From Streptomyces phaeolivaceus (lineage in GTDB: Bacteria; Actinomycetota; Actinomycetes; Streptomycetales; Streptomycetaceae): a stretch of DNA of 64,000 nucleotides. Positions 1 to 9,371 of the stretch are shown here, piece by piece. The DNA is taken from the NCBI RefSeq assembly GCF_009184865.1, contig NZ_CP045096.1:2852001-2916000 (forward strand). Direction: 5' to 3'. Made by a program: the position numbers and the translations under genes. A model generated the notes under the pieces. That model was not told the origin of the DNA. It saw only the letters and a program-made list of their open reading frames with translations, and ran no database searches. The stretch's first letter is position 1; every line of letters starts with the position of its first letter.

Positions 1-1216
1 CATCCACCCGCGCCCGGGAGCGGATCAGTTTCTGGATCGGCTCAGTGACATCCCACACGTTCACATTCATCCCGGCCAGCACCCGCCCCTCCTTCACCCA
101 GAACGCGATGAACTCCCGCTTCCCCGCGTCCCCCCGGATCAGCACCTGGTCGTAGGACCCGGGCGGCGCCCAGCCCGAGTACTCCATCCCCAGGTCGTAC
201 TGGTCGGAGAAGAAGTAGGGCACCCGGTCGTAGGTGACGTCCTTGTCGAGCATCGAGCGGGCGGCGGCCGGTCCGCCGTTGAGCGCGTTGGCCCAGTGCT
301 CCACCCGCAGCCGGGTGTCGAACAGGGCGTGCGGGAAGGAGACGACGTCACCGGCGGCGTAGACGGAGGGGTCGGACGTCCGCAGGCCCGCGTCGACGGC
401 GATGCCGCCGCCGTACGCGCGGTCGGCGATCTCCAGCCCCGCCGCCTCGGCGAGACCGACGCGCGGGGCGGCGCCGATGGCCGCGAGGACGTCGTGCGCC
501 GGGTGCTCCTCCCCCGTGTCCGTGCGGGCCGCGAGGACCATGCCGTCCTGGCCGACGATCTCCGTGAGCCGGGCGCCGAAGTGGAAGCGGACGCCGTGCT
601 CGCGGTGCAGCTCGGCGAAGAGGTTGCCCAGCTCGGGGCCGAGGACGCCGTGCAGCGGCGTCGGCTCGGGCTCGACGACGGTGACCTCCGCGCCGTACTC
701 GCGGGCCGCCGCCGCCACCTCCAGACCGATCCAGCCGGCGCCCGCGACCACGAGGTGGCCGTTGTCCCGGCCGAGCGCGGCGAGGACGCCCTTGAGGCGC
801 TCGGCGTGGGCGAGGCGGCGCAGATGGTGGACGCCCGCGAGATCGGTGCCCGGGATGTCCAGCCGGCGGGGCTCGGCGCCGGTGGCGATCAGCAGCTTGT
901 CGTAGTGGACGAGGGTGCCGTCGTCGCCGAAGCGGACGGTCTTCGCCGTACGGTCGATCGCGTCGACGGTCTGGCCGAGGTGCAGCTCGATGTCGTTGCG
1001 CGCGTACCAGGACGGTTCGTGGACGAAGACGCTGTCGCGCTCCTCCTTGCCGAGCAGATAGCCCTTGGAGAGCGGCGGGCGCTCGTAGGGGTGGTCCCGT
1101 TCGTCGCAGATCAGTATCACGCGGCCGGTGAAGCCCTCCGCTCGGAGCGTCTCGGCCGCCTTCGCGCCGGCGAGACCGCCTCCGACGATGACGAATGTCT
1201 GATCCGCGTCGACCAC
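1..1216 (-). CDS. FAD/NAD(P)-dependent ferredoxin-reductase-like oxidoreductase (3' end outside window)
   Basis: About 405 codons are visible; the C-terminus lies beyond the left edge. The protein opens with an FAD dinucleotide-binding motif (VIVGGGLAGAKAAE). A second nucleotide-binding motif (VVAGAGWIGLEVA) follows near the middle, then the second FAD motif (VYAAGDV) and a reductase-type C-terminal domain. This is the layout of rubredoxin/ferredoxin-NAD(P)+ reductases, which pass electrons from NAD(P)H to a small iron-sulfur protein. I start it at the GTG at 1216 because AGGAGG lies six bases upstream (1223-1228). An inverted repeat GTGACCC/GGGTCAC (1286-1313) lies upstream. Its partner is unknown; supply of electrons to the nitrate/nitrite reductases nearby is only an inference. 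Confidence 0.9.
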   Translation of the reverse strand, partial: MVDADQTFVIVGGGLAGAKAAETLRAEGFTGRVILICDERDHPYERPPLSKGYLLGKEERDSVFVHEPSWYARNDIELHLGQTVDAIDRTAKTVRFGDDGTLVHYDKLLIATGAEPRRLDIPGTDLAGVHHLRRLAHAERLKGVLAALGRDNGHLVVAGAGWIGLEVAAAAREYGAEVTVVEPEPTPLHGVLGPELGNLFAELHREHGVRFHFGARLTEIVGQDGMVLAARTDTGEEHPAHDVLAAIGAAPRVGLAEAAGLEIADRAYGGGIAVDAGLRTSDPSVYAAGDVVSFPHALFDTRLRVEHWANALNGGPAAARSMLDKDVTYDRVPYFFSDQYDLGMEYSGWAPPGSYDQVLIRGDAGKREFIAFWVKEGRVLAGMNVNVWDVTEPIQKLIRSRARVD

Positions 1217-1358
1217 TTGATGCCTCCTCTTAAGGGTGCGTCCACATGCGAGCGTCCCGCACACAGCGTGATGCGGGAAGAGGTAGTGACCCGATCAGGC
1301 CACGCAGGGTCACGTGTGAGTCATATCCCGTCCATCCCTGTCACATCCGGCGCATCCC

Positions 1359-2684
1359 TCACGTCCGTCCGGTCAGTCTCGCGTGGAGTGTGCGGGCGGA
1401 GGGGTCGGTGAGCGAGGCGATCTGGTCGACGATCACCCGCTTGCGGGCACGGTCGTCCGCCGCCGTGTCGAACAGCGCGCGGAACTGGGGTTCGAGTCCC
1501 TCCGGCGCGCGGGCGGTGAGCGCCTCGGCGAGTTCGGCGACGACGATCCGCTGGTCGGCGCGGAGCCGCTCCTGCTCGGCCCGCTGCATCACATAGCGGT
1601 CGGCGACGGCCTTGAGGACCGCGCACTCCAGCCGCGCCTCGCGCGGGACGACCAGTTCGGCGGCGTACCGGGTGAGCGGGCCGTTGCCGTACGCCTGCCG
1701 GGTGGCGCCCTCGGCGGCGAGGCAGAAGCGGCCGATGAGCTGGCTGGTGGCGTCCTTCAACCGGGCCTGGGCGACGGCCGTTCCGTCGTAGCCGTGCGGC
1801 CACCACTCCTGGTCGAGGAGACGGTCGAGGGCCTCGCCGAGTTCGGCCGGGTCGGTGTCGGCGGGCACGTACCGGCCGCGGGCGACCTCGAACACCGCCT
1901 GGCGTTCGGGCTCCGCGTGCAGGCAGTTGGGGTCGATGTGGCCCGCGTGGAGGCCGTCCTCGACGTCGTGCACGGAGTACGCCACGTCGTCGGACCAGTC
2001 CATCACCTGGGCCTCGAAGGTGGTGCTGGTGCCGGGGGCGTCCTTGCGGACCCAGTCGAAGACGGGGCGGTCGTCGTCGTACACGCCGAACTTCGGGGAC
2101 CCGGGGTCGGTGGGGTGACCGCCGCGCGGCCAGGGGTACTTGGTGGCGGCGTCCAGGGCGGCCCGGGTGAGGTTCAGGCCGACGCTGACGAGTTCGCCGG
2201 TGGGGTCCGACCGGACGAAGCGCTTGGGTTCGATGCGGGTGAGGAGGCGCAGGGACTGGGCGTTGCCCTCGAAGCCTCCGCAGTCCTCGGCGAACTCGTT
2301 CAGCGCCTGTTCGCCGTTGTGACCGAACGGGGGGTGGCCGAGGTCGTGGGAGAGGCAGGCCGCCTCCACGAGGTCGGGGTCGCAGCCGAGGGCGGCGCCC
2401 AGCTCGCGGCCGACCTGGGCGCACTCCAGGGAGTGGGTCAGGCGGGTGCGGGGGCTGGCGTCCCAGGTGTGGGTGCGGGTGCCGGGGGTGACGACCTGGG
2501 TCTTGCCGGCGAGTCTGCGCAGGGCCGAGGAGTGCAGGACGCGGGCGCGGTCGCGTTGGAAGGCGGTGCGGCCGGGGCGTTTGTCGGGCTCCGGGGCGTA
2601 GCGCTCCGCGGAGGGCGGGTCGTAGGTGGGCGGGGTGTCGTGGCTTGTCGGGGTGTGGTGGTCGGGGGGTGCGGTGCCTTCCAT
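1359..2684 (-). CDS. dgt: Deoxyguanosinetriphosphate triphosphohydrolase-like protein
   Basis: The 441-residue product is an HD-superfamily dNTP triphosphohydrolase, which cleaves dGTP to deoxyguanosine and tripolyphosphate in the cytoplasm. The family N-terminus is clear ([21 protein letters not shown]), followed by the metal-binding histidine and HD pair (RLTHSLE, then [15 protein letters not shown]). Length and domain order match the bacterial Dgt family. I chose the ATG at 2684 because the reading frame upstream is low-complexity and not conserved. The first 35 or so residues are Pro/His-rich and probably disordered. It is not in an obvious operon; a copy of the window's dispersed repeat lies just upstream at 2773-2802. 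In most Streptomyces this gene sits near dnaG; I do not see dnaG here. Confidence 0.93.
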   Translation of the reverse strand: MEGTAPPDHHTPTSHDTPPTYDPPSAERYAPEPDKRPGRTAFQRDRARVLHSSALRRLAGKTQVVTPGTRTHTWDASPRTRLTHSLECAQVGRELGAALGCDPDLVEAACLSHDLGHPPFGHNGEQALNEFAEDCGGFEGNAQSLRLLTRIEPKRFVRSDPTGELVSVGLNLTRAALDAATKYPWPRGGHPTDPGSPKFGVYDDDRPVFDWVRKDAPGTSTTFEAQVMDWSDDVAYSVHDVEDGLHAGHIDPNCLHAEPERQAVFEVARGRYVPADTDPAELGEALDRLLDQEWWPHGYDGTAVAQARLKDATSQLIGRFCLAAEGATRQAYGNGPLTRYAAELVVPREARLECAVLKAVADRYVMQRAEQERLRADQRIVVAELAEALTARAPEGLEPQFRALFDTAADDRARKRVIVDQIASLTDPSARTLHARLTGRT

Positions 2685-2772
2685 GATTCGACAGTACGGG
2701 GAGGGTGTGACAAATGGGTGCCTACTCGTCTGCCGGGGACTGTTCTTTGGCGGGTACGGGTGCGTCGTGGCT

Positions 2773-2802
2773 GGTCGCGCGGTTCCCCGCGCCCCTTCGG
2801 GG
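2773..2802. repeat. Dispersed intergenic repeat, copy 1
   Basis: Copy of the family with core GCGCAGTTCCCCGCGCCCC; here one base differs (GCGCGGTTCCCCGCGCCCC). It lies between the dgt start and the 3' end of the chelatase gene. Confidence 0.75.
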
Positions 2803-2809
2803 CGCTCCT

Positions 2810-3670
2810 CTACGCCGATGCCAGCAGCGGCAGTGGCCTCGTGCTGGTCGTCAGGGACTCGTCGTAGCGGTGGAGTATCAGGTTCGCCATCGCGGGGTGT
2901 GTGCCCAGGGGGGCCGATGTGATCCAGGGGGCCGCTTCCGCGCATTCGCGGGCGAAGCGGCCGGGGGCCGTGAAGTAGGAGGCGACGGCTATGCGGGTGT
3001 GGCCGCGGGCGGTGAGGGTGCGGACGGCTTCGGGGACCGTGGGGGTGGCGGCGGAGGCGTAGGCGGGGAGGACGGGGACGCCGAGGCGGTCGGCGAGGAG
3101 TCGGGCCGTGCGGCCGGTGTCCTCGGCGGCCTCGGGGTCGCGGGAGCCGGCGGCGGCCAGGACGACGGCGCTGGTGCGGCGGGTGGCGTCGTCCACGCGC
3201 GTGCGCCAGCCGGCCTCGACGAGACGGGTGTGCAGGGTCTCCACGAGGAGGGGGTGCGGGCCCAGGGGGGCGGCCAGGCGGGTGCGGGCGCCGGAGGCCG
3301 CGGCCATCTCGGGGATGTCCTGCTTGACGTGGTAGCCACGGCTGAGGAGGAGGGGGACGAGGACCGCCTCCCGGTCGCCGAGCGCGGCGAGGGTGTCGGG
3401 GAGCAGGGGTTCGTTCAGCTCGATGTGGCCGAGGCGCACGGAGAGGCCGGGGCGCTGTGCGCGGACGCGCTCCATGAGGGCGCGCACGGTCGCCAGCGCG
3501 CGCGGGTCGCGGCTGCCGTGCGCCACGAGGACGAGTGCCGGTGCGGCGGGGCGCCGGGTTCCGTCGCGGGAGACGCGGCGGAGCTGGGTGGCCAACTGGT
3601 CGGTGATCAGGTTCATGATGTGCGCCGTACTGTCGAGGTCCGCGTTCGACTTGCTCGTCGTCGCCGTCAT
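2810..3670 (-). CDS. Sirohydrochlorin chelatase (CbiX/SirB family)
   Basis: The 286-residue protein has two tandem CbiX-like half domains. The first carries [10 protein letters not shown] with the family's chelating histidine and GHIELNEP; the second carries [10 protein letters not shown], where the histidine is replaced. CbiX/SirB proteins insert iron or cobalt into sirohydrochlorin, giving siroheme or a cobalamin precursor. Siroheme is the prosthetic group of the nitrite reductase encoded at 19683-22307, so an iron-inserting role is the likelier one here. The first ~35 residues are a non-conserved extension. A GlnR-like half-site array lies 23-49 bases upstream of the start (3693-3719), supporting co-regulation with nitrogen genes. 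A cobalt chelatase in B12 synthesis cannot be excluded. Confidence 0.88.
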   Translation of the reverse strand: MTATTSKSNADLDSTAHIMNLITDQLATQLRRVSRDGTRRPAAPALVLVAHGSRDPRALATVRALMERVRAQRPGLSVRLGHIELNEPLLPDTLAALGDREAVLVPLLLSRGYHVKQDIPEMAAASGARTRLAAPLGPHPLLVETLHTRLVEAGWRTRVDDATRRTSAVVLAAAGSRDPEAAEDTGRTARLLADRLGVPVLPAYASAATPTVPEAVRTLTARGHTRIAVASYFTAPGRFARECAEAAPWITSAPLGTHPAMANLILHRYDESLTTSTRPLPLLASA

Positions 3671-3692
3671 GGATCGATGGTGCCGGGGGGAG

Positions 3693-3719
3693 GTTGCCTG
3701 CCCGTTGCACGGTGGTCAC
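3693..3719 (-). promoter_or_regulatory. Candidate GlnR site upstream of the chelatase
   Basis: Read on the minus strand, GTGAC-n6-GCAAC-n6-GCAAC. The Streptomyces GlnR consensus is gTnAC-n6-GaAAC repeated every 22 bases. The first half site matches fully and the other two with one mismatch each. No promoter elements were assigned. Confidence 0.45.
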
Positions 3720-3936
3720 GGGTCTTTTCCGGCAGTTCACCGTGCGGGGTGGGGCTGTGTGAACCACTGTGACCTGGTTCTTCTCCTCGTTCGAGTGAAG
3801 CTTGTCACGCCGGGCGGTGAACCGGAGCGATGCGGATGACGTCTTCGTTGGGCGGGATGACGGGTGCGATGGGGGCCCGTCGGAAACAAGCAGGACACAC
3901 AGGACACCCCTGTGGGTCCGGGAGACGGGGGCCTCG

Positions 3937-4629
3937 GTGGGGCGTATCAGGCGGGTCGCGCGCGGGGTCCGGCTGCCGCGTACGCGGACCGGGCGGCGGC
4001 GGGCCGCGCAGGCGGTGATGGTGCTGTGCGCGCTGGCGCTGCTGCCCTCGACGTGGATGTTCACGGCGGCCGGTGACCGGCTGCGGACCACGGCCGACGT
4101 GCCGCGCACCGAGGTCGCGGTGGTCTTCGGCGCGGGGCTGTGGCAGGGCGAGCCGTCCCCGTATCTCGCGCGGCGGCTGGACGCGGCGGCCGAGCTGTAC
4201 CGGACGGGCCGGATCAAGGTGGTGCTGGTCACCGGGGACAACAGCCGCGAGGAGTACGACGAGCCGGACGCGATGCGCGGCTATCTCACCGAGCACGGGG
4301 TGCCGGACGACCGCGTCGTCAGCGACTACGCCGGGTTCGACACCTGGGACTCCTGCGTCCGCGCCAAGAAGATCTTCGGGGTGGACCGGGCGGTGCTGAT
4401 CAGCCAGGGCTTCCACATACGCCGGGCGGTCGCGCTGTGCCAGGAGGCGGGCGTCGAGTCGTACGGCGTCGGGGTGCAGGACCGGCACGACGGGACCTGG
4501 TACTACGGGGCGACCCGGGAGCTGTTCGCGGCGGGCAAGGCCTCCCTGGACGCCCTCTTCGAACCGGACCCCCGCTTCCTCGGACCGCAGGAAACGGGGG
4601 TCTCGGCGGCGCTCGCCTCGGCGGGTTAG
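3937..4629 (+). CDS. SanA/YdcF-like (DUF218) membrane protein
   Basis: From the GTG at 3937 the product is 230 residues. It has a short basic N-terminus, one membrane segment (roughly residues 24-42) and a DUF218 domain. Visible motifs are [25 protein letters not shown] and the tail motif [16 protein letters not shown]. The family includes E. coli SanA, which affects envelope permeability to vancomycin; the reaction is unknown. The frame is open back to a TTG at 3802, but that stretch has no family similarity I recognise, so the start is my inference. It is followed convergently by a secreted protein gene with a 12-base gap. Confidence 0.8.
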   Translation: MGRIRRVARGVRLPRTRTGRRRAAQAVMVLCALALLPSTWMFTAAGDRLRTTADVPRTEVAVVFGAGLWQGEPSPYLARRLDAAAELYRTGRIKVVLVTGDNSREEYDEPDAMRGYLTEHGVPDDRVVSDYAGFDTWDSCVRAKKIFGVDRAVLISQGFHIRRAVALCQEAGVESYGVGVQDRHDGTWYYGATRELFAAGKASLDALFEPDPRFLGPQETGVSAALASAG

Positions 4630-4641
4630 CGGGTCGGCGCG

Positions 4642-5169
4642 TCAGTGCTTGACGGTGCCCCAGGTGCCCTGGTCCACGGCGCAGCCCCACTTCTTGCCGT
4701 CCGTGGTCTTGCCGTAGACGGCGAACTTCACCTCGTACAGGTCGGTGCGCAGCATGCGGGTGCTGACCTTGAACGCGGCGCTCTTGCCGGGCTTCAGGGT
4801 CTTCGCGGCGACCTTGACGATCTGGTTGGTCTTCTGGGTGATGCGGGCGCCCTTGGTCGTCACCGTGGCCTTGCCGAAGCGGAGGCTCTTGGTGTTGGTC
4901 ACCTTCAGGCTGACGTCCTTGAACGTCACCTTCTTGCTGGAGTTCGTGAGACCGAAGCGGAGGCCGCCGTTGGTCACCCAGTTGTTGTTGTCGACGTAGA
5001 ACTTCTTCAGGTAGGTGATCTTGATCGGGCAGCTCGCGGCGGCCTGTGCCTCGACGGACCCGGTGGGCGCCGTGGACGCGGCGGACGCGGCACCGGCCAG
5101 GCCCAGCTGGGCGGCGGTCAGAGCGCCGGCGGCTCCGAGGACGGCGACGGTGGTGCGCATACGGTTCAC
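4642..5169 (-). CDS. Secreted protein of unknown function
   Basis: A 175-residue product with an N-terminal Sec signal peptide, probably cleaved after an Ala-rich segment near residue 31 (LGLAGAASAA). The mature part is Lys/Thr/Val-rich, with alternating hydrophobic residues typical of a beta-sandwich, and has only two cysteines (SCPIKI and GCAVD), which could form one disulfide. I do not recognise the family. I prefer the GTG at 5169 over the ATG three codons downstream because the ribosome-binding GAGG is nine bases from the GTG and too far from the ATG. It is divergent from the nitrate reductase gene. Confidence 0.8.
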   Translation of the reverse strand: MNRMRTTVAVLGAAGALTAAQLGLAGAASAASTAPTGSVEAQAAASCPIKITYLKKFYVDNNNWVTNGGLRFGLTNSSKKVTFKDVSLKVTNTKSLRFGKATVTTKGARITQKTNQIVKVAAKTLKPGKSAAFKVSTRMLRTDLYEVKFAVYGKTTDGKKWGCAVDQGTWGTVKH

Positions 5170-5368
5170 TTGGTGGTTCCTCTTCCCCCTACGGCCCTCG
5201 CACGGGCCACGTGACAGGACGTGCGCCGCACGGGGCTCACGGCACGACCCCCGTTGTCTGTGGCGCCCGTAGTTCTTAGCACGCCGACGCCGAACAGGTG
5301 GACGGCAAGCGCTTGGGTGAGCGCACTCGGTGACAGAACTGCGACATCCTCGCCTCACGCCGCGCCCC

Positions 5369-5436
5369 GGTCCACGGGGAGGTCCCCGTGCCGGTCGCGT
5401 AACGGGGGGCGCCCCGGCGCGTAACACGTCCGACGC
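5369..5436 (+). promoter_or_regulatory. GlnR-like regulatory module of the nitrate reductase gene
   Basis: GGTCCACGGGGAGG (5369-5382), then GTAAC (5399-5403) and GTAAC (5421-5425). The two half sites start 22 bases apart, the period of tandem GlnR boxes. The second half site of each box is weak (CGCCC, GACGC). The same 14-mer and half sites occur at identical relative spacing upstream of the nir operon at 18360-18427. GlnR is the established activator of nitrate assimilation in Streptomyces. The 14-mer could serve a second regulator such as NnaR, which is an inference. Confidence 0.6.
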
Positions 5437-5448
5437 ACGCTGAGCGGT

Positions 5449-7677
5449 ATGCCGAACTCCGCGACGCCCACCCACTGCCCGTACTGCGCCCTGCAGTGCG
5501 GGATGAACCTGACGCCCGGTGCGGACGGGTCCGACGGGATCGTAGTGGTCACGGAACGCGCGGACTTCCCGGTGAACCGGGGAGCACTGTGCGGCAAGGG
5601 CCGTACGGCCCCGGCTGTGCTCTCGTCCCGGGTCAGGCTGACCGGTCCCTTGGTCAGAAGGGCGGGCGTCCTGGAGCCCGCCTCCTGGGACGAGGCACTC
5701 GACCGGATCGCCGAGGGGCTCATCCGCACACGTACGGAACATGGTCCGGACGCGTGCGGAGTGTTCGGCGGCGGCGGGTTGACGAACGAGAAGGCGTACG
5801 CGCTCGGCAAGTTCGCGCGGGTGGTGCTCGGCACCTCGCAGATCGACTACAACGGCCGCTTCTGCATGTCCTCGGCGGCGGCGGCCGGGATGAAGGCGTT
5901 CGGGCTGGACCGGGGGCTGCCGTTCCCGCTGGAGGACATCCCGAGGACGGGGTGTGTCATCCTCGTCGGCTCCAACCTCGCGGAGACCATGCCGCCGGCG
6001 CTGCGCTATCTGACGGAACTGCGCGACAACGGCGGCACGCTGATCGTCATCGATCCGCGCCGCACCCGTACGGCCGAACAGGCCGATCTGCATCTCTCCC
6101 CGCGCCCCGGCACCGATCTCGCCCTGGCCCTGGGCCTGTTGCATCTGATCGTGGCCGAGGGGCGCACGGACGAGGAGTACATCCGCGAGCGGACCAGCGG
6201 CTGGGAGGAGACCCGGGCGGCGGCCATGGCGCACTGGCCGGAGTACGTGGAACGGATCACAGGGGTGTCCGTTCCCGAACTCCGCGAGGCCGTACGGCTG
6301 TTCTGCGAGCCGGAGCACGCGATGGTGCTCACCGCGCGGGGGCCCGAGCAGCAGTCCAAGGGCACGGACACGGTCGGCGCGTGGATCAACCTCACGCTGG
6401 CGACGGGCCGGGCCGGACGGCCGCTGTCCGGGTACGGCTGTCTCACCGGGCAGGGCAACGGGCAGGGCGGGCGCGAACACGGGCAGAAGGCCGACCAGTT
6501 GCCCGGGTACCGCAAGCTCGTCGATCCCGAGGCGCGGCGGCATGTCGCCGAGGTGTGGGGCGTCGACCCGGACTCGCTGCCGGGGCCCGGCCGGAGCGCG
6601 TACGAACTGCTGGACGCGCTGGGTACGGACATCAGGTCGCTGCTGCTGATGGGGTCCAACCCGGTGGTGTCGGCGCCGCGTGCCGCGCACATCGAGGACC
6701 GGATCAGGTCGCTGGACTTCCTCGCGGTGTGCGATGTCGTGCTGTCGGAGACGGCGGCGCTCGCGGACGTGGTGCTGCCGGTGACGCAGTGGGCGGAGGA
6801 GAGCGGCACGACGACCAATCTGGAGGGGCGGGTGCTGCTGCGGCGGCGGGCGATCACCCCGCCCGACGGGGTCCGCAGCGACCTGGAGGTCATGCACGAG
6901 CTGGCCGCCCGGCTCGGCGTCGAGAAGGGCTTCCCGACCGACCCCGAGGAGGTCTTCGAGGAACTCCGCCGGGCGAGCGCGGGCGGCCCCGCCGACTACT
7001 CGGGGATCACCTACCGAAGGCTCGCGGAGGAGAACGGGGTGTTCTGGCCGTGCCCGGGTTCGGTGGAGGACGCGGGGGCCGCATCGGCTGCCGGGGTGGG
7101 GGTGGTCGCGGCAGCCGGGGCGGTGACGGCCACCGGTGTGGGGGCCGTCGCGGCTGACGGGACGCGGGCCCTCCCGGTCCCCGGCGGGCAAGGTCTCCCC
7201 CGTGGTGATGTGCACCCCGGTACCCCGCGGCTCTTTCTCGATCGGTTCGGCACGGAGGACGGGCGGGCGCGGTTCGTGCCGGTGTCGCATCGGGCGGCGG
7301 CCGAGGAGCCGGACGGCGAGTATCCGGTGCTGCTGACGACCGGGCGGGTGGTCGCCCAGTACCAGTCGGGCGCCCAGACCCGGCGGGTCGACGAGTTGAA
7401 CGCCGCCGCGCCCGGCCCCTTCGTGGAGCTGCACCCCCGGCTGGCCGAGCGGCTCGGTGCGGCGGAGGGGCAGCCGGTGGCCGTGGTCTCCCGCCGGGGC
7501 CGGGCCGTGGCACCGGCCCGGATCACGACCGGCATCCGCCCCGACACCGTCTTCATGCCGTTCCACTGGCCGGGCGAGGGCCGCGCCAACACCCTCACCA
7601 ACCCCGCCCTCGACCCCACCTCCCGCATGCCGGAGTTCAAGACGTGCGCGGTGCGGCTGGAGGTGGTCGGGGAGTAG
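5449..7677 (+). CDS. nasC: Assimilatory nitrate reductase, molybdopterin catalytic subunit
   Basis: A 742-residue molybdopterin oxidoreductase that reduces nitrate to nitrite in the cytoplasm. The N-terminal [4Fe-4S] ligands are C10-x2-C13-x3-C17 and C48 (CPYCALQCG, then ALCGKG). C139 (RFCMSSA) is the expected molybdenum ligand. The molybdopterin domains fill residues 50-540 and the dinucleotide-binding C-terminal domain residues ~610-742. There is no Tat signal, consistent with an assimilatory enzyme. About 50 residues of Ala/Gly/Val-rich low-complexity sequence are inserted near residues 540-590 (about 7070-7180), between conserved domains. Products are expected to pass to NirBD. Streptomyces literature also calls this gene nasA or narB. 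No nitrate transporter is visible in the window. Confidence 0.92.
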   Translation: MPNSATPTHCPYCALQCGMNLTPGADGSDGIVVVTERADFPVNRGALCGKGRTAPAVLSSRVRLTGPLVRRAGVLEPASWDEALDRIAEGLIRTRTEHGPDACGVFGGGGLTNEKAYALGKFARVVLGTSQIDYNGRFCMSSAAAAGMKAFGLDRGLPFPLEDIPRTGCVILVGSNLAETMPPALRYLTELRDNGGTLIVIDPRRTRTAEQADLHLSPRPGTDLALALGLLHLIVAEGRTDEEYIRERTSGWEETRAAAMAHWPEYVERITGVSVPELREAVRLFCEPEHAMVLTARGPEQQSKGTDTVGAWINLTLATGRAGRPLSGYGCLTGQGNGQGGREHGQKADQLPGYRKLVDPEARRHVAEVWGVDPDSLPGPGRSAYELLDALGTDIRSLLLMGSNPVVSAPRAAHIEDRIRSLDFLAVCDVVLSETAALADVVLPVTQWAEESGTTTNLEGRVLLRRRAITPPDGVRSDLEVMHELAARLGVEKGFPTDPEEVFEELRRASAGGPADYSGITYRRLAEENGVFWPCPGSVEDAGAASAAGVGVVAAAGAVTATGVGAVAADGTRALPVPGGQGLPRGDVHPGTPRLFLDRFGTEDGRARFVPVSHRAAAEEPDGEYPVLLTTGRVVAQYQSGAQTRRVDELNAAAPGPFVELHPRLAERLGAAEGQPVAVVSRRGRAVAPARITTGIRPDTVFMPFHWPGEGRANTLTNPALDPTSRMPEFKTCAVRLEVVGE

Positions 7678-7712
7678 GGGCGGGGCTCCGGGGTCACTGG
7701 TCGAGCAGTCGC

Positions 7713-8180
7713 TCAGAGCACCGCGCGTACCGTCGTCGCGTCCTCCGTGTACCTCGCTATGTCCTCGGGGGTGAAGTCATGGACCTCCGGGAAGCCCAGG
7801 CCGATGACGGCGACGAGGTGGGTGTCGTCCGTCGCGGCGAAGACGGGGACGGTGAGGGAGCCCTTGGCGCCGGCGGCGCGGCCCGCGCGGACGGCGACGC
7901 CGGTCGTGTCGGCCTGGAAGTCACGGATGGCCACCGCCTCCCGGCGCCGCGCGGCCGTACCCGCCATGCCCTTGCCGATCGGGATGACGGCGGTGCCGTT
8001 GCGCACCGACACCGGCAGGTTGTACGAGGCGACGAGGACGATCTCGCCCTCCTCGGCGGGCTCGGAGAGATGGACGGAGCCGACGAGGCCACCGTTCCGC
8101 TCCACGAACTCCGCGAGCCACAGGTCCACTTCGGGGCGGGCGTTCTTCAGGACGGTCTCGTTCAGGGCGACGACGTTCAT
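7713..8180 (-). CDS. GAF domain protein
   Basis: The 155-residue cytoplasmic protein is one GAF-like domain with no fused output domain. It has the typical strand pattern (GEIVLVASYNLPVSV, VIPIGKGMAGTAA, GSLTVPVF). GAF domains bind small ligands or redox cofactors. I see no conserved histidine or cysteine that would assign a cofactor. It is convergent with the nitrate reductase gene (35-base gap), which makes a link with nitrate sensing tempting but unproven. Start ATG at 8180 has GGAG nine bases upstream. Confidence 0.75.
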   Translation of the reverse strand: MNVVALNETVLKNARPEVDLWLAEFVERNGGLVGSVHLSEPAEEGEIVLVASYNLPVSVRNGTAVIPIGKGMAGTAARRREAVAIRDFQADTTGVAVRAGRAAGAKGSLTVPVFAATDDTHLVAVIGLGFPEVHDFTPEDIARYTEDATTVRAVL

Positions 8181-8392
8181 GGGGGCTCCTCGTGCTCACC
8201 GCTCGGAAAGGCTGTCGGAAGCGCTGTCGGAAAGCGCTGTCGTGAACGACATCGATACCCCACTCACTTGAACATTCATGCTTTCGGATACGTAGATCCT
8301 GTGTGGTCGTCCCGACGTTTCACAGAGGAGGCGCACAGCGGACGCACAGCTCGACGTGAACACTTGGGAGCACAGCAGACCCGGGGGATCGC

Positions 8393-9361
8393 ATGCCGCA
8401 GCAGGACCGTCACCAGTGGACCGACTCGTTCCCGTGGAGCCTCGCGTACCGCTGGGGCCACTCCGCGCTGACCGCCGACTTCGACCTGAGCGGTGATACG
8501 CCCAGGCTGCTCCGCGTCCGCCGTCCGGGCGAACCCGAACCCCGCCCCGAGGAGACCGAGACCGACCCCTCGCTGCCCCTGGTCGACCTGGTCCTGCTCG
8601 GCGACGACACCGGCGGGGCGAGAGCGCGCTTCGCCGGCACGGCGACCGGCGGCCGGCTCACCTACCGGGCGCACCACTCCACCTACAGCTGCTCCGACAA
8701 CGCGGGCCTGCACCGGCTGACCTTCGAACTCCACGACCCGGCAACAGGGTTGACCGCCTTCGTCGCGTACGAATCACCGGACGGCATCCCCGTGCTGCGC
8801 TCCCGCGTCCGGCTGCGCAACGACGGCACCGGGCCGCTCACCCTGCGTTCGGTCGGCAGCCTGCTCCTCGGCGGACTGCCCTCCCCCGACGAACTGTCCG
8901 TCCTCCGCGCGCGCGACGACCGGCTCGCGAAGTGCCGTTGGTACACCGAGCCGCTACGGGACTCCGTCCCCGACGTCGGCCAAGGGGCGCACGGCGGCGC
9001 CGGGCACGCGGCGGCACGCCTCGCCGGGCGCGGCGGTCGGCCCACGGACGGGCATCTCGCGATGGGCGCGCTCCAGCACCGTACGGACGGGCGCGGCTGG
9101 CTGTGGCAGATCGAGTCGGCGGACGGCTGGGTCCGGGAGGCCGGTGAGTCGGCGGGCCGGACGTATCTCGCGCTCGGCGGCCCGACCTACGACGAGCACC
9201 AGTGGCGTCAAGTCCTGCAGCCGGGCGCCGAGTTCACGACCGAGTGGGCCGCGCTCGCCCTCGGTGCCGGGTTCGACGGGGCCTTGGCCGCCCTGACCTC
9301 GTACCGGCGCGCCGTACGCCGCCCGTATCCGGACCACACCGGCTCCCGGGGCCCGTCGTAG
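8393..9361 (+). pseudogene. Truncated GH36 alpha-galactosidase (N-terminal domain only)
   Basis: The 322 residues match the N-terminal beta-supersandwich of GH36 alpha-galactosidases (WGHSAL, the YSCSDNAGLHRLTFEL region, HLAMGAL, YLALGGPTYDEHQWR). The similarity runs to RRAVRRPYPDH, the point where family members enter the catalytic barrel with its VFNDYMN strand. Here the frame instead reads about seven unrelated residues and stops. Family members are about 700 residues, so the whole barrel, including the nucleophile Asp, is missing. Galactosidase activity is not expected. A deletion between this gene and the convergent cyclotransferase gene ten bases away is the simplest explanation. A retained sugar-binding role is possible but unsupported. 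Three direct repeats of CTGTCGGAA-type sequence lie upstream (8201-8242). Confidence 0.7.
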
Positions 9362-9371
9362 GCGGGCGTGG

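Noticed and set aside
1286..1313. GTGACCC-n14-GGGTCAC inverted repeat as terminator of dgt
   Set aside because: The arms are widely spaced with no T run and it is closer to the next gene's start; its role is undetermined, so it is not called as a feature.
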